Source of the DNA: Gemmataceae bacterium
Lineage (GTDB): Bacteria; Planctomycetota; Planctomycetia; Gemmatales; Gemmataceae
NCBI GenBank assembly: GCA_022616435.1
Contig: JAKEET010000094.1
Coordinates: 85,404 to 149,403, forward strand
Direction: 5' to 3'
Length of the DNA stretch: 64,000 nt
In this document: piece by piece, positions 8,322 through 16,489 of the stretch
Numbering within the stretch: the stretch's first letter is position 1
Layout of the letters: every line of letters starts with the position of its first letter
Notes under the pieces: model-generated
The model's database searches: none
The model's input: only the letters and a program-made list of their open reading frames with translations
What the model was told of the DNA's origin: nothing
Made by a program: the position numbers and the translations under genes

Positions 8322-9905
8322 TTACCAGCGTTTTTGCATCTCCCGCGCGGCGTTGTAGCCGCACGTCCCCATGACGCCGCCGCCCGGATGCGCCGCCGAG
8401 CCGCACAGGTACAGGTTCTTGATCGGCGTGCGGTAGTTGGACCAGCCGACCACCGGGCGCGACACAAACAACTGGTTGAGCGTCATCGAGCCCTGGAAGA
8501 TGTTGCCGCCGGTGAGGTTGAAGGTCCGCTCCAGGTCGAGCGGCGTCAGGATTTGCCGGGCGATCACCGACTTCTTGAAGTTCGGGGCGTACTCGTTGAG
8601 GATGTCGAAGCAGCGGTCGGCGAACTGCTCCTTGAGGTCGTCGGGGTTGCCGTTCTTCGTTCGGTACGGGAAGTACTGGATGAACATCGACATGAGATGC
8701 TTGCCCGGCGGCGCCACCGTCGGATCGACCGACGTCGGCAGCGTGCATTCGAGGATCGGGTTCGCGGAGGGCCGACCGTACTTGGCGTCGTCGAAGGCCC
8801 GTTCGATGTAGTCCTGGTCCGGGCAGATGTGCATGGTGCCATGATGCTGCGGGCCGGGCTGGTCGCCGGGGCAGGCCGCGAAGTTCGGCACTTCCGAAAG
8901 GGCCACGTTGATCTTGATGGAAGCGCTCGAGTAATCGATGCGCCGCACCGCCTCCGCGAAATCAGGCGGCAGGAGCTTCGGATCGAGCAGCTTTTCAAAC
9001 GTCAGGTGGGGATCGAGGTTGCTGGCCACCTTCGGCGCGTGGAACTCCTCGCCGCTCGTCAGGGCCACGCCGGAGACGGCGCCGTTCCTCGTGAGGATCC
9101 TGGCGACCTCGGCCTCGCAGCGGATGTCGACGCCGAGGTCCTTGGCCGCCCGGGCCAGCGCTTGCGTGAGTCCGCCCATGCCGCCGCGGACGTAGGCCCA
9201 CACGCCGCGCTTGCCGTTGGTTTCCCCCATCACGTGATGAAACAAGACATACGCGGTGCCGGGCATCGACGGCGACGCGAAGGCGCCGATGATCGCGTCG
9301 GTCGCCAGCGTGGCCTTGAGTTCTTCCGACTCGAACCAGCGGTCGAGGATCGGCCGGGCGGCGCCGGTGAGCACTTCCATCGCCTCGGCCAGGTGCGGGC
9401 CCATCTTCTGGAACTTCCGGCCAAGCTGGGCCAGCGTCCACAAGCCGCCCAGGCCGGGATTCAGCACGTTGGGGGGCGTGATCAACAGCGTCGGCTCGAC
9501 CACGTCGGCGACGCGCTCCAGCATCTTTTCGTACCTGGGATAGTTCTCGGCGTCCTTGGCGCTGAACTTGGCGATCTCCCGCAGGTTCATGGCCGCGTCC
9601 GGACCCATCATCAGGTAGCGGCCATCCAGAAACGGCGTGAACGACGACGGATTGCGCTCGACCAGCTCGAAGCCGTATTGCTTCAGACGCAGGTCGCGGA
9701 TGATTTCGGGCCGGAACAGGCTGTTGACGTAGGCGGCGGTGGAGACTTTGAAGCCGGGGAACGTTTCCTCGGTGACGCAGGCGCCGCCGACCAGATAGCG
9801 GCGTTCGAGGACCAGCACCTTCCACTTGGCCCTGGCCAGGTAGCACGCCGTCACCAGGCCGTTGTGGCCGCCGCCGATGATGATTGCGTCGTAGGTTCCT
9901 GCCAT
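8322..9905 (-). CDS. Phytoene desaturase-like FAD/NAD(P) oxidoreductase (PYROXD2-like)
   Basis: 527 residues. The N-terminus YDAIIIGGGHNGLVTACYLA is a dinucleotide-binding GxGxxG fold followed by the acidic residue of VLVLERR, as in amine oxidase/phytoene desaturase flavoproteins. The C-terminus has the family's second FAD motif region, NLYLCGSAAHPGGGVMGTCG. Length and layout match the poorly characterised PYROXD2/CrtI-like group. There are no carotenoid genes nearby, so a carotenoid role is not supported. Start MAGTYDAI at 9905 fits the fold; GGATCG just upstream is only a weak ribosome site, and ten more in-frame codons upstream are less likely. It converges on the aminotransferase gene with an 11-base gap. 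Confidence 0.88.
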   Translation of the reverse strand: MAGTYDAIIIGGGHNGLVTACYLARAKWKVLVLERRYLVGGACVTEETFPGFKVSTAAYVNSLFRPEIIRDLRLKQYGFELVERNPSSFTPFLDGRYLMMGPDAAMNLREIAKFSAKDAENYPRYEKMLERVADVVEPTLLITPPNVLNPGLGGLWTLAQLGRKFQKMGPHLAEAMEVLTGAARPILDRWFESEELKATLATDAIIGAFASPSMPGTAYVLFHHVMGETNGKRGVWAYVRGGMGGLTQALARAAKDLGVDIRCEAEVARILTRNGAVSGVALTSGEEFHAPKVASNLDPHLTFEKLLDPKLLPPDFAEAVRRIDYSSASIKINVALSEVPNFAACPGDQPGPQHHGTMHICPDQDYIERAFDDAKYGRPSANPILECTLPTSVDPTVAPPGKHLMSMFIQYFPYRTKNGNPDDLKEQFADRCFDILNEYAPNFKKSVIARQILTPLDLERTFNLTGGNIFQGSMTLNQLFVSRPVVGWSNYRTPIKNLYLCGSAAHPGGGVMGTCGYNAAREMQKRW

Positions 9906-9930
9906 GATCGATCCGTCATCGAGAAGAACA

Positions 9931-10023
9931 ATCACGAAAGCACGAAAGCACGAGAGTACGAAATCACGGAACCGGCCAACGGAACCACTGTTTCGCGCTT
10001 TCGAACTTTCGTGTTTTCGTGAT
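9931..10023. repeat. Inverted repeat of the TCACGAAA family
   Basis: Arms 9931-9948 and 10006-10023 match at 17 of 18 positions inverted (ATCACGAAAGCACGAAAG versus ATCACGAAAACACGAAAG). The DNA between is also rich in CACGA/TTTCG words. A longer member of the same family lies at 39933-40009. Confidence 0.7.
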
Positions 10024-10043
10024 GGTCTTGGTGTTGAATCATC

Positions 10044-10991
10044 TTAGGATTTGGGCACGTCCTTGGCGAAGACACGGCCGAGGTCGACTTGCTCGAAACC
10101 GAGGGGGCTGAGGAAGTTGATCGCCGATTTGTTGGCTTCGTCGATTTGCACTTCGACCGTTTGAAAGTACTGCTCTTGCAACTGCTTCAAGATCGCGGAC
10201 AGCAGGTACTTGCCCAGGCCGAGGCGGCGCTCGGGCGGATCGACTTCGAAATCGATGACGCCGACCGCGGGCCAGCCCCAGCGGGCGCTGAAGCCCTCCA
10301 TTTCCCAGGCGAGGGCGCGGGCCTTGACGGCGCCCGCGCGGTCGGTGAGCACGAATTCGAGCGGCTCGACCACGCCGACCGTGCATTCCTGCCACCAGTC
10401 CTTGAGGCGGCGCGGCGAGCGCATGGCGATCTGATACTGGTTGCGCAGCGCTCCGAAGCGCGGGTCGGAAACCCGGAGCGGCACGTCGAGCTGCCGTTGC
10501 AGGATCAGCACCGTCTGCTGCGTGCGATAGCCGTGCTTGACAAAGAACGCCTCGGCCTCGGGGTTGCTTTGCAGGAAGCCTGGACAATTGGCGCCGCCGT
10601 AGACGCCAAAGTAGAACGGGTTGGAGCGGTCGTAGCCGCCGGCGAGGAAGATCTCCGCGCCGCGCTCGAGCAGGTGCTGTTCGGTCCGCCGCAGCAATTC
10701 CCGGCCGATGCCGCGGCCGCGGTGCGACGGCAAGATCCCCAGCATGCAGATCACGCCTTGCTTGGGGCCCTGGCCTGGATCGACGACCGCCGAGTGCACG
10801 AAGCCGACGCAGCGGCCCGCGTCCTCGGCGAGGATCAGGCCGGCGGGGTCGAAGTACAGCTTGGCCAGGACGAAGCGTTCCAGGGGAGTGCTGTTCCGCA
10901 GGTGTACCGCCCCACGCCCCGGAAAGGCTTGATTCCAAACCTCGACCAGTCGCGGCGGGTCAGTGTTGCGAAAGCTGCGAAGATGAGCCAC
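10044..10991 (-). CDS. GNAT acetyltransferase with two acetyltransferase-like halves
   Basis: 315 residues. Two GNAT-type halves are visible. The first has the acetyl-CoA pyrophosphate loop SHRGRGIGREL near residue 105; the second has RRLGLGKYLLSAIL near residue 275 and the typical terminal pattern NKSAINFLSPLGFEQV. It should transfer an acyl group from acyl-CoA to an amine; the substrate cannot be told. The GTG at 10991 (VAHLRSFRNTDP) has GGGAGAA upstream and a TATAAT box 34 bases before it, so I prefer it over an ATG 55 codons earlier that lies beyond the -10 box. Divergent from the ABC-F gene. Confidence 0.83.
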   Translation of the reverse strand: MAHLRSFRNTDPPRLVEVWNQAFPGRGAVHLRNSTPLERFVLAKLYFDPAGLILAEDAGRCVGFVHSAVVDPGQGPKQGVICMLGILPSHRGRGIGRELLRRTEQHLLERGAEIFLAGGYDRSNPFYFGVYGGANCPGFLQSNPEAEAFFVKHGYRTQQTVLILQRQLDVPLRVSDPRFGALRNQYQIAMRSPRRLKDWWQECTVGVVEPLEFVLTDRAGAVKARALAWEMEGFSARWGWPAVGVIDFEVDPPERRLGLGKYLLSAILKQLQEQYFQTVEVQIDEANKSAINFLSPLGFEQVDLGRVFAKDVPKS

Positions 10992-11024
10992 GGCGAGCGA
11001 TTCTCCCGGGAACAGCTTGCCTGC

Positions 11025-11030
11025 ATTATA
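11025..11030 (-). promoter_or_regulatory. Candidate -10 box of the GNAT gene
   Basis: Perfect TATAAT on the minus strand, giving a predicted leader of about 27 bases before GTG 10991. This supports the internal GTG as start. Confidence 0.45.
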
Positions 11031-11172
11031 GAATGGCCGCGCGACCGGCCCAGCCCAGCCGCGCTGAATTTGCGGCGGCGGCACGAAGGCGACGAACGGC
11101 GCCGGCATGTCGCGCGTGGCCGGCCTCCGAATCGGTCTTCCACATTTCTTGCCCATTTCTCACAATAAGCGC

Positions 11173-13089
11173 ATGTTGCTCTTGAGCTGTTCGCAACTGC
11201 GCCGCGCCTTCGACGCCGACCCGCTGTTCGAAGACCTCGGCTTTGAGCTGTACTCCGGCCAGCGCGTCGGTCTCGTGGGGCCCAACGGCGTCGGCAAGAC
11301 CACGCTGTTGCGCATCCTCGCCGGGCTCGATCGCCCCGACACCGGCGACGTCCGCCTGCACGCCGGCGCTCGCGTCGCCCTGCTCCGCCAGCAGCCCGAT
11401 TTCGCCCCCGGCCGGTCGCTGTTCGACGAGGCCAAGAGCGCGCTCGATGAGCTGGTGGCGGCCCACGACGATATGGTCCGCACCGCCGAGGCCTTGGCCC
11501 AGGCGACTGCCGAGAGCGACAAGAAAGCCCTGGCCGAACGTTATGACCGCCTCAACGAATTGCTGCGCTGGCACGACGCCTACAACGTCGATCATCGCGT
11601 CGAGAAGGTGCTCGACGGCCTGGGCTTCCACGCCGGCGACTACCCGCGGCCGGTGGCCACGTTCAGCGGCGGCCAGCAGAATCGCCTGATGCTGGCGAAG
11701 CTGCTGCTGTCGGCCCCCGACGTGATGCTGCTCGACGAGCCGAGCAACCACCTCGACATCGCCGCCACGCGCTGGCTCGAGGATTACCTGGTCGACCAGC
11801 ACGAGGCGATGCTGATCGTCAGCCACGACCGGTATTTCCTCAACAAGGTGGTCACGAAGATCTTCGAGATGCACCAGAAGAACATCGAAGCCTACACCGG
11901 CAACTACCAGGCCTACTGGCGGCTGCGGCACGAGCGCTACGAGCAGCGGCTCAAGACCTGGCAGGCGCAGCGGGAGTACATCGAGAAGCAGGAGGAGTAC
12001 ATTCGCCGCGTCCACTACGGGCAGCTTCACAAGCAGGCGCAGTCACGGCAGAAGGCCCTCGACCGGCTCGACCGCGTCGAGCGGCCGAACTTGATCGAGG
12101 CGCCGCACATGCACTTCGGCCAGGTGCGGCGCTGTGGCGACGTGGTGCTGCGCGTGACCAACCTGGCGAAGGCGTACGATCGGCCGCTGTTTCGCGATTT
12201 GACCTTCGATCTCAAGCGCGGCCAGCGGCTCGGCATCCTCGGCCCCAACGGCAGCGGCAAGACCACGTTGCTCAGGATCCTGCTGGGTGAAGACAAGCCC
12301 GACAGCGGCACGGTGGAGCGCGGCCACCTGGTCGAGTTCGGCTACTACGACCAGCAATTGCAGTCGCTGCCGGGGGACAAGACCGTGATGCGGGCCATCT
12401 GGCCGGAGGAAGACGCCGACGCCACCGAGCAGGCGGTGCGCAATCTGCTGGGCCGCTTCGGCATCGTGGGCGACCTGGTGTTCCAGCAGGTGGACAAGCT
12501 GTCGGGCGGCGAGCGCAGCCGGGCGGCGCTGGCGCGGATCGTGGCCCAGGGCGTCAACGCGCTGGTGCTCGACGAGCCGACCAACCATCTCGACCTGTGG
12601 GCGTGCGACGCGCTGGAGCAGGCGCTGCTCGATTTCGAAGGCTCGCTGATCGTGGTCAGCCACGACCGCTTCTTCTTGAATCGCGTCGTCGATCTCTTGA
12701 TCGTCCTCGACGGCAACGGCGGCGCCCAGGTGATCCACGGCAACTACGACACCTATGAACGGCTGTGCGAAGGCCGAGCGCGTGAAGGACGCGGGGACGC
12801 GGGGCCAGCGCCGGCGCCGCCGGCGCCCGACAGGCCGGGCGACGCCTTGGCGGCGAGCGGGCGGGCGCCGAAGCGCAAGCGGCGCTTTCCGTATCGCAAG
12901 GTGGAAGAGCTGGAGGCGGACATCGCCGTGGCCGAAACGGACTTACGTCAGCTCGAGCAACGCTTGGCATCGCCGGAGCTGTATCGCGAGGGAGACCGTG
13001 TGAAGGAGACGATGCAAAGCTTCGAAGACGTCAAGGCTCGGCTGCAGCGACTGTACGAGCACTGGGAAGAGGCCGTGGAATTGAATTGA
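11173..13089 (+). CDS. ABC-F family ATPase (Uup/EttA-like)
   Basis: 638 residues. Two ABC domains on one chain and no membrane segment define ABC-F, whose members act on ribosomes as translation factors or DNA/ribosome-associated ATPases. Domain 1: Walker A GPNGVGKTTL near residue 40, signature FSGGQQNRL, Walker B VMLLDEPSNHLD. Domain 2: GPNGSGKTTL near 360, LSGGERSRA, ALVLDEPTNHLD. The linker between them carries the charged ABC-F motif region (QAQREYIEKQEEYIRRVHYGQ). The C-terminus (about 570-638) is a charged helix of the Uup type (KVEELEADIAVAETDLRQLE). Start MLLLSCSQLRRAF fits the family; no strong ribosome site precedes it. An antibiotic-resistance role is possible for the family but not supported here. 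Confidence 0.93.
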   Translation: MLLLSCSQLRRAFDADPLFEDLGFELYSGQRVGLVGPNGVGKTTLLRILAGLDRPDTGDVRLHAGARVALLRQQPDFAPGRSLFDEAKSALDELVAAHDDMVRTAEALAQATAESDKKALAERYDRLNELLRWHDAYNVDHRVEKVLDGLGFHAGDYPRPVATFSGGQQNRLMLAKLLLSAPDVMLLDEPSNHLDIAATRWLEDYLVDQHEAMLIVSHDRYFLNKVVTKIFEMHQKNIEAYTGNYQAYWRLRHERYEQRLKTWQAQREYIEKQEEYIRRVHYGQLHKQAQSRQKALDRLDRVERPNLIEAPHMHFGQVRRCGDVVLRVTNLAKAYDRPLFRDLTFDLKRGQRLGILGPNGSGKTTLLRILLGEDKPDSGTVERGHLVEFGYYDQQLQSLPGDKTVMRAIWPEEDADATEQAVRNLLGRFGIVGDLVFQQVDKLSGGERSRAALARIVAQGVNALVLDEPTNHLDLWACDALEQALLDFEGSLIVVSHDRFFLNRVVDLLIVLDGNGGAQVIHGNYDTYERLCEGRAREGRGDAGPAPAPPAPDRPGDALAASGRAPKRKRRFPYRKVEELEADIAVAETDLRQLEQRLASPELYREGDRVKETMQSFEDVKARLQRLYEHWEEAVELN

Positions 13090-13356
13090 TGCCTGCAGCT
13101 GGTGTTCGGCAGCGGTATTCCATGCGTGAAAATCAAGGTCTTGCGGCCTTTTCGGCGGGGAAGGGCGTGTCGCAGGTCAAATTGGGAAAAGGTTTTCGGT
13201 TTGCTTGACAAGCCGCGGGAACTTTACTACCAATTCACTACCTTTGCCATACGTTGACCCTAAGTTAGCCCGGCGTTGGCACTTGCCACGCGGAACCGCG
13301 GCCATAAGGCAGCCATGAGGCAGTATCACCCATCACCCCTGCGTGAGGATTGACGA
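13090..13356. other. Intergenic region before the acidic repeat protein
   Basis: 267 bases without a supported gene. It contains a relatively AT-rich stretch around 13200-13260. GAGG of the ribosome site for the next gene is about 12 bases before its ATG. No firm promoter or terminator recognised. Confidence 0.5.
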
Positions 13357-13767
13357 ATGTTGGCCGGCAAGTTGTTGGACAGAGTGCGTGCGGCCGCGGA
13401 CGTGGAGCATCCGTGGCTCGACACCATCGGTTTGCCCTTCGCGGACCAGCTGGACATGGCCCGCAAGGGCAAGGACTCGGCCAAGGAAGAGGATGCTGGC
13501 GACGAGGAGGCGGACGACGACGAGGAAGAGAACGGCGCGGACGAGGACTTCGAAGACGACGACCTCGAGGGCGAAGATCTCGATGACGACGATCTGGATG
13601 ACGACGACCTGGACGACGAAGATTTCGATGACGAGGATTTCGATGATGAAGACTTCGACGACGAAGACTTCGATGATGAAGACTTCGATGACGAAGACTT
13701 CGACGAGGATGAGGATGACGACGACGACGATGATGAAGACGACGACGAGCAAGGCGATGAGCCGTAA
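13357..13767 (+). CDS. Extremely acidic repeat protein
   Basis: 136 residues. The first 40 or so are ordinary (MLAGKLLDRVRAAADVEHPW, then FADQLDMA). After a short charged stretch, about residues 55-136 are almost only Asp and Glu with Phe or Leu at regular steps: (L/F)DDDD then repeated DEDFD units of five residues, ending in an Asp run. The codons alternate GAT/GAC and GAA/GAG, so the repeat is kept at protein level rather than by recent DNA duplication. GAGG lies 8 bases before the ATG. No family recognised. Such a tail could bind calcium or basic proteins; that is inference. Reverse-strand Ser-rich frames here are artefacts. Confidence 0.7.
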   Translation: MLAGKLLDRVRAAADVEHPWLDTIGLPFADQLDMARKGKDSAKEEDAGDEEADDDEEENGADEDFEDDDLEGEDLDDDDLDDDDLDDEDFDDEDFDDEDFDDEDFDDEDFDDEDFDEDEDDDDDDDEDDDEQGDEP

Positions 13768-13799
13768 CCGTACACTTCTTACCGCCTCGAGCGCCGAGC

Positions 13800-13805
13800 T
13801 ATAAT
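13800..13805 (+). promoter_or_regulatory. Candidate -10 box of the metallophosphoesterase
   Basis: TATAAT about 65 bases before ATG 13870; a predicted transcript start near 13812 would exclude the in-frame TTG at 13813 as a translation start with a normal leader. Confidence 0.4.
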
Positions 13806-13869
13806 ATCAAGGTTGGTCCGCGCGCGGAATGATCTGACTTTCGACCTGGTGGTGTTCGGGAACCGGGGC

Positions 13870-14760
13870 ATGCCGTTACGAAGACTCGCCGGCTGGTTGC
13901 GACCCAGAAAAGGCAACGGCCCCGGCAAGCTCGCCGGCTGGGTGGGGCGGCAATGGGCGCATGTCGCCTACGCGCGGCACGTCGAACCAACCTGGCTCGA
14001 GCTGAATGCCCATCCGATTCCGGTTCGCGATCTCCCCGAGGCCTTCGACGGCTTGAAAATCGTGCAGATGTCCGATTTTCACGGCGGCCACCAGGTCAGT
14101 TCCGCCTTTCTCGACGAGGCCGTCGCGCTGGCCCAGGCCCAGCTGGGCGATCTGGTCGTTCTCACCGGCGACTTCATCCACAAGGGTTTCCAGCACGTCG
14201 ACGGCGTCGCGCGCATCCTCGGCCAGCTCCGGGCGCCACTGGGGGTCTTTGCCGTGCTCGGCAATCACGATTTCTCGGTGCGCAACTCCCTGGGCATCCG
14301 CCGCCACAAGCACCTGCACCGCTTCGTCGCCGACGCGCTGACCGCGCAGGGCATCCGCGTGCTGCAGAACGAGACCCAGCCGCTGTTGCGCGGCGAGCAG
14401 GTGCTGTATCTGACCGGCGTCGACGACTTGTGGAGCCGGGCCTGCAATCTCGACCAGGCCTTCACCGGCTTGCGGCCGCACGTGCCGCGCGTGGTGCTGG
14501 CGCACAACCCGTGGACCATCGAGCTGGCCCAGAACCACCGCTGCGATTTGATGCTCAGCGGACACACCCACGGCGGCCAGGTGAAGCTGCCGGTGCTGGG
14601 ACGCGTGACCTTGGGACCGAAAGGCCGCCGCTTCGCCGCGGGCCTGTACCGCGTCCGCGATAGTTGGCTGTACGTGAACAAGGGCGTCGGCTTCGGCTTC
14701 CGCATGCGCTACGGCGTTCGTCCCGAGGTCGCGGTGCTGACGTTGCAGCGCGTCGAATAA
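13870..14760 (+). CDS. Calcineurin-like metallophosphoesterase (YkuE/YaeI-like)
   Basis: 296 residues. The two-metal phosphoesterase motifs appear in order: SDFHGGH (D-x-H) near residue 71, VVLTGDFI (GD) near 98, LGNHD near 133, a His in VLAHNP near 214 and LSGHTHGGQ near 235. This order and the GHTHGGQ ending match the YkuE-type subgroup, which often acts on lipid-linked phosphate at the membrane. There is no clear signal peptide, though the N-terminus is basic. Start at ATG 13870 (MPLRRLAGWL) rather than an upstream TTG. Monocistronic between the acidic protein and the small TPR gene. Substrate unknown. Confidence 0.88.
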   Translation: MPLRRLAGWLRPRKGNGPGKLAGWVGRQWAHVAYARHVEPTWLELNAHPIPVRDLPEAFDGLKIVQMSDFHGGHQVSSAFLDEAVALAQAQLGDLVVLTGDFIHKGFQHVDGVARILGQLRAPLGVFAVLGNHDFSVRNSLGIRRHKHLHRFVADALTAQGIRVLQNETQPLLRGEQVLYLTGVDDLWSRACNLDQAFTGLRPHVPRVVLAHNPWTIELAQNHRCDLMLSGHTHGGQVKLPVLGRVTLGPKGRRFAAGLYRVRDSWLYVNKGVGFGFRMRYGVRPEVAVLTLQRVE

Positions 14761-14776
14761 CTTTTTGGTCACCCCA

Positions 14777-14805
14777 TTGCGTCGGCTATCCCCTTCCGCT
14801 ATAGT
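14777..14805 (+). promoter_or_regulatory. Sigma-70-type promoter of the small TPR gene
   Basis: TTGCGT (14777-14782), 17-base spacer, TATAGT (14800-14805). This is one of the best-spaced promoter matches in the window, 53 bases before ATG 14858. Confidence 0.6.
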
Positions 14806-14857
14806 GCAGACGACGTACACCGATGTGACCTCCACGTGACGCAGGGGGTAGTCAGCC

Positions 14858-15292
14858 ATGCTCAGCTCAGGGAAGCCCTCGGGTGAGTCCAAGTCCGTGT
14901 CCAAAACCGGCGCGCTCGTCAAGGCGCCGGATCAATCGCAGCTAGACTTCGAGATCGATTTCTTCGCCGGCGTGCTCGACCGCTATCCCGACTATGTCGA
15001 TGTGCTGCGCGCGCAAGGCAACAACCTGACGCTCAAGGGCCGGTATGCCGAAGGCATGCACATCGACAAGCGGCTCGTCCAGCTCCGGCCGAGCGATCCG
15101 CTCGTGCATTACAACCTGGCTTGCAGCTTCGCGCTCTTGAAGCGGACCGACCTCGCCCTCAAGACGCTTCGCCGCGCCATCGAGCTGGGGTACCGCGATT
15201 TCCGCTACATGCGCGAGGACCGCGACCTGGACGCTATCCGCCGCGATCCCCGGTTCCGTCAATTGCTGCGCGAGTACGAGAAACTCGGATAA
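14858..15292 (+). CDS. Small TPR-repeat protein
   Basis: 144 residues, soluble. After a Ser/Lys-rich leader of about 27 residues come TPR-like helices: VDVLRAQGNNLTLKGRYAEGMHIDKRLVQLRPSDP and LVHYNLACSFALLKRTDLALKTLRRAIELGYRD, then the terminal FRYMREDRDLDAIRRDPRFRQLL that often ends TPR proteins of this type. It should be a binding adaptor; partner unknown. The ribosome site AGGGGG is 9 bases before the ATG and a good promoter lies upstream. It is followed by a perfect palindrome (15301-15327). Confidence 0.82.
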   Translation: MLSSGKPSGESKSVSKTGALVKAPDQSQLDFEIDFFAGVLDRYPDYVDVLRAQGNNLTLKGRYAEGMHIDKRLVQLRPSDPLVHYNLACSFALLKRTDLALKTLRRAIELGYRDFRYMREDRDLDAIRRDPRFRQLLREYEKLG

Positions 15293-15300
15293 GCGGCGGT

Positions 15301-15327
15301 CCGAAAAGGGGTCAGACCCCTTTTCGG
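15301..15327. repeat. Perfect 27-bp palindrome
   Basis: 13-base arms 15301-15313 and 15315-15327 around a single A (CCGAAAAGGGGTC, A, then its complement). Nine bases after the TPR stop. Could act as a transcription stop but has no T-run beyond the arm; the sequence is related to the element at 6799-6892. Confidence 0.7.
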
Positions 15328-15345
15328 CGCCTCCAAGTGCCGAAT

Positions 15346-16353
15346 ATGGCGGCAACTCCACAAGGCTCGGGCGCCCTGTTCGCCGATCCGTCGAGCGATC
15401 AGGCGCGCGACTTCTTCCGCACCAAGCCGCGGGCCATGACCGACAAGGTCGTGCCCGTCGCCGAGGCGGTCGCCCGGCTGGTCAACGACGGCGACTACCT
15501 CGCCATTGGCGGTTTCGGCTGCGATCGCATCCCCACCGCGGTGTGCCACGAGGTCGTCCGCCAGAGGAAACAAGACCTCCGTTTCGCCGGCTACACCGCC
15601 ACCCACACGTTTCAGATTCTCGCGGCCGGCAATCGCACCGGCCGCGGCCAGACCCTCGCCAAGGTGGACATCGCCTACGTCGTCGGCCTGGAGGCGCGCG
15701 GGCTGTCGCCGCACGGCCGGCGCGTGCTGGAAAGCGGCGACGTCGAATGCACCGAATGGTCCAACTACACGCTGGCCCTGCGGTTCAAGGCCGCGGCCAT
15801 GGGGTTGCCGTTCCTGCCGTGCCGGTCGCTGGCGGGCAGCGACACCTTTCGCCGCAGCGCCGCCAAGATGATGGTCTGCCCCTTTACCGGCGAAGCGCTG
15901 ACGGCGGTGCCGGCCCTTTATCCCGACGCAGCCGCCATTCACGTTCACGAAGCCGACCGCTTCGGCAACTGCCGGATTCGCGGCACGAGCGTCGCGGACC
16001 TGGACCTGGCCCGGGCCGCGAAACGCTTGATCGTCACTTGCGAGCGGTTGATTTCCAACGACGTCATTCGCCAGGACCCGACCCTGACGGCGATTCCCTT
16101 CTACTGCGTCGATGCCGTTTGCGAGGTCCCCTACGGCAGCTATCCCGGCAACATGCCGTATGAGTATTTCTCGGACGAAGAGCACATCAAGCTCTGGCTG
16201 GAGGTGGAGAAGGACCTGGAGCGCTATCAGAACTTCCTGGAGAGCTTCGTGTTCGGCGTCCGCGATTTCCACGAGTATCTCGAACGCTGCGGCGGCCTGC
16301 GGCGGCTGCAGGAATTGCGGCGGCAGGAGTTGCTCTTGAACCCGCTCCCCTAG
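15346..16353 (+). CDS. CoA-transferase, alpha subunit (glutaconate CoA-transferase A-like)
   Basis: 335 residues. Family I CoA-transferase alpha chain: VVPVAEAVARLVNDGDYLAIGGFG near the N-terminus is the CoA-binding GxGGF-type region, followed by LEARGLSPHGRR and the C-terminal half with VTCERLISNDVIRQDPT. Together with the beta chain at 17554-18336 it should move CoA between carboxylic acids. Two starts are possible: ATG 15346, taken here, and ATG 16 amino acids before the conserved block at 15436; neither has a clear ribosome site. Unusually, an unrelated phosphoesterase-like gene separates the two subunits. Confidence 0.85.
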   Translation: MAATPQGSGALFADPSSDQARDFFRTKPRAMTDKVVPVAEAVARLVNDGDYLAIGGFGCDRIPTAVCHEVVRQRKQDLRFAGYTATHTFQILAAGNRTGRGQTLAKVDIAYVVGLEARGLSPHGRRVLESGDVECTEWSNYTLALRFKAAAMGLPFLPCRSLAGSDTFRRSAAKMMVCPFTGEALTAVPALYPDAAAIHVHEADRFGNCRIRGTSVADLDLARAAKRLIVTCERLISNDVIRQDPTLTAIPFYCVDAVCEVPYGSYPGNMPYEYFSDEEHIKLWLEVEKDLERYQNFLESFVFGVRDFHEYLERCGGLRRLQELRRQELLLNPLP

Positions 16354-16489
16354 ACATTGCCATACCTGCAACAACACGTATCACGCATCAAGGGCATTCG
16401 TCATGCAAAAGAAGCTCACCATCAAGCTTCAGCTCGGGTTGGTCTGATTGACCAGGGTTGCGGCTCCCGCGCCGCAACGGAGTTTCCAC
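16354..16489 (+). promoter_or_regulatory. Leader region with hairpin before the phosphoesterase-like gene
   Basis: Contains a 14-codon mini-frame 16403-16447 (MQKKLTIKLQLGLV) and then a hairpin GTTGCGGC (16457-16464), loop TCCCGC, GCCGCAAC (16471-16478). GGAG (16479-16482) starts directly after the hairpin and is 7 bases before ATG 16490. The hairpin could influence access to this site; the mini-frame is speculative. Confidence 0.4.

Noticed and set aside
13326..13775. Minus-strand Ser-rich and Val/Ile-rich frames opposite the acidic protein
   Set aside because: They are complements of GAT/GAC/GAA/GAG repeats; the plus frame has a ribosome site and a normal N-terminal part.
16403..16447. A 14-codon mini-frame as an attenuator leader peptide
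   Set aside because: No run of regulatory codons and no pair of alternative stems; only kept as a note in the leader entry.
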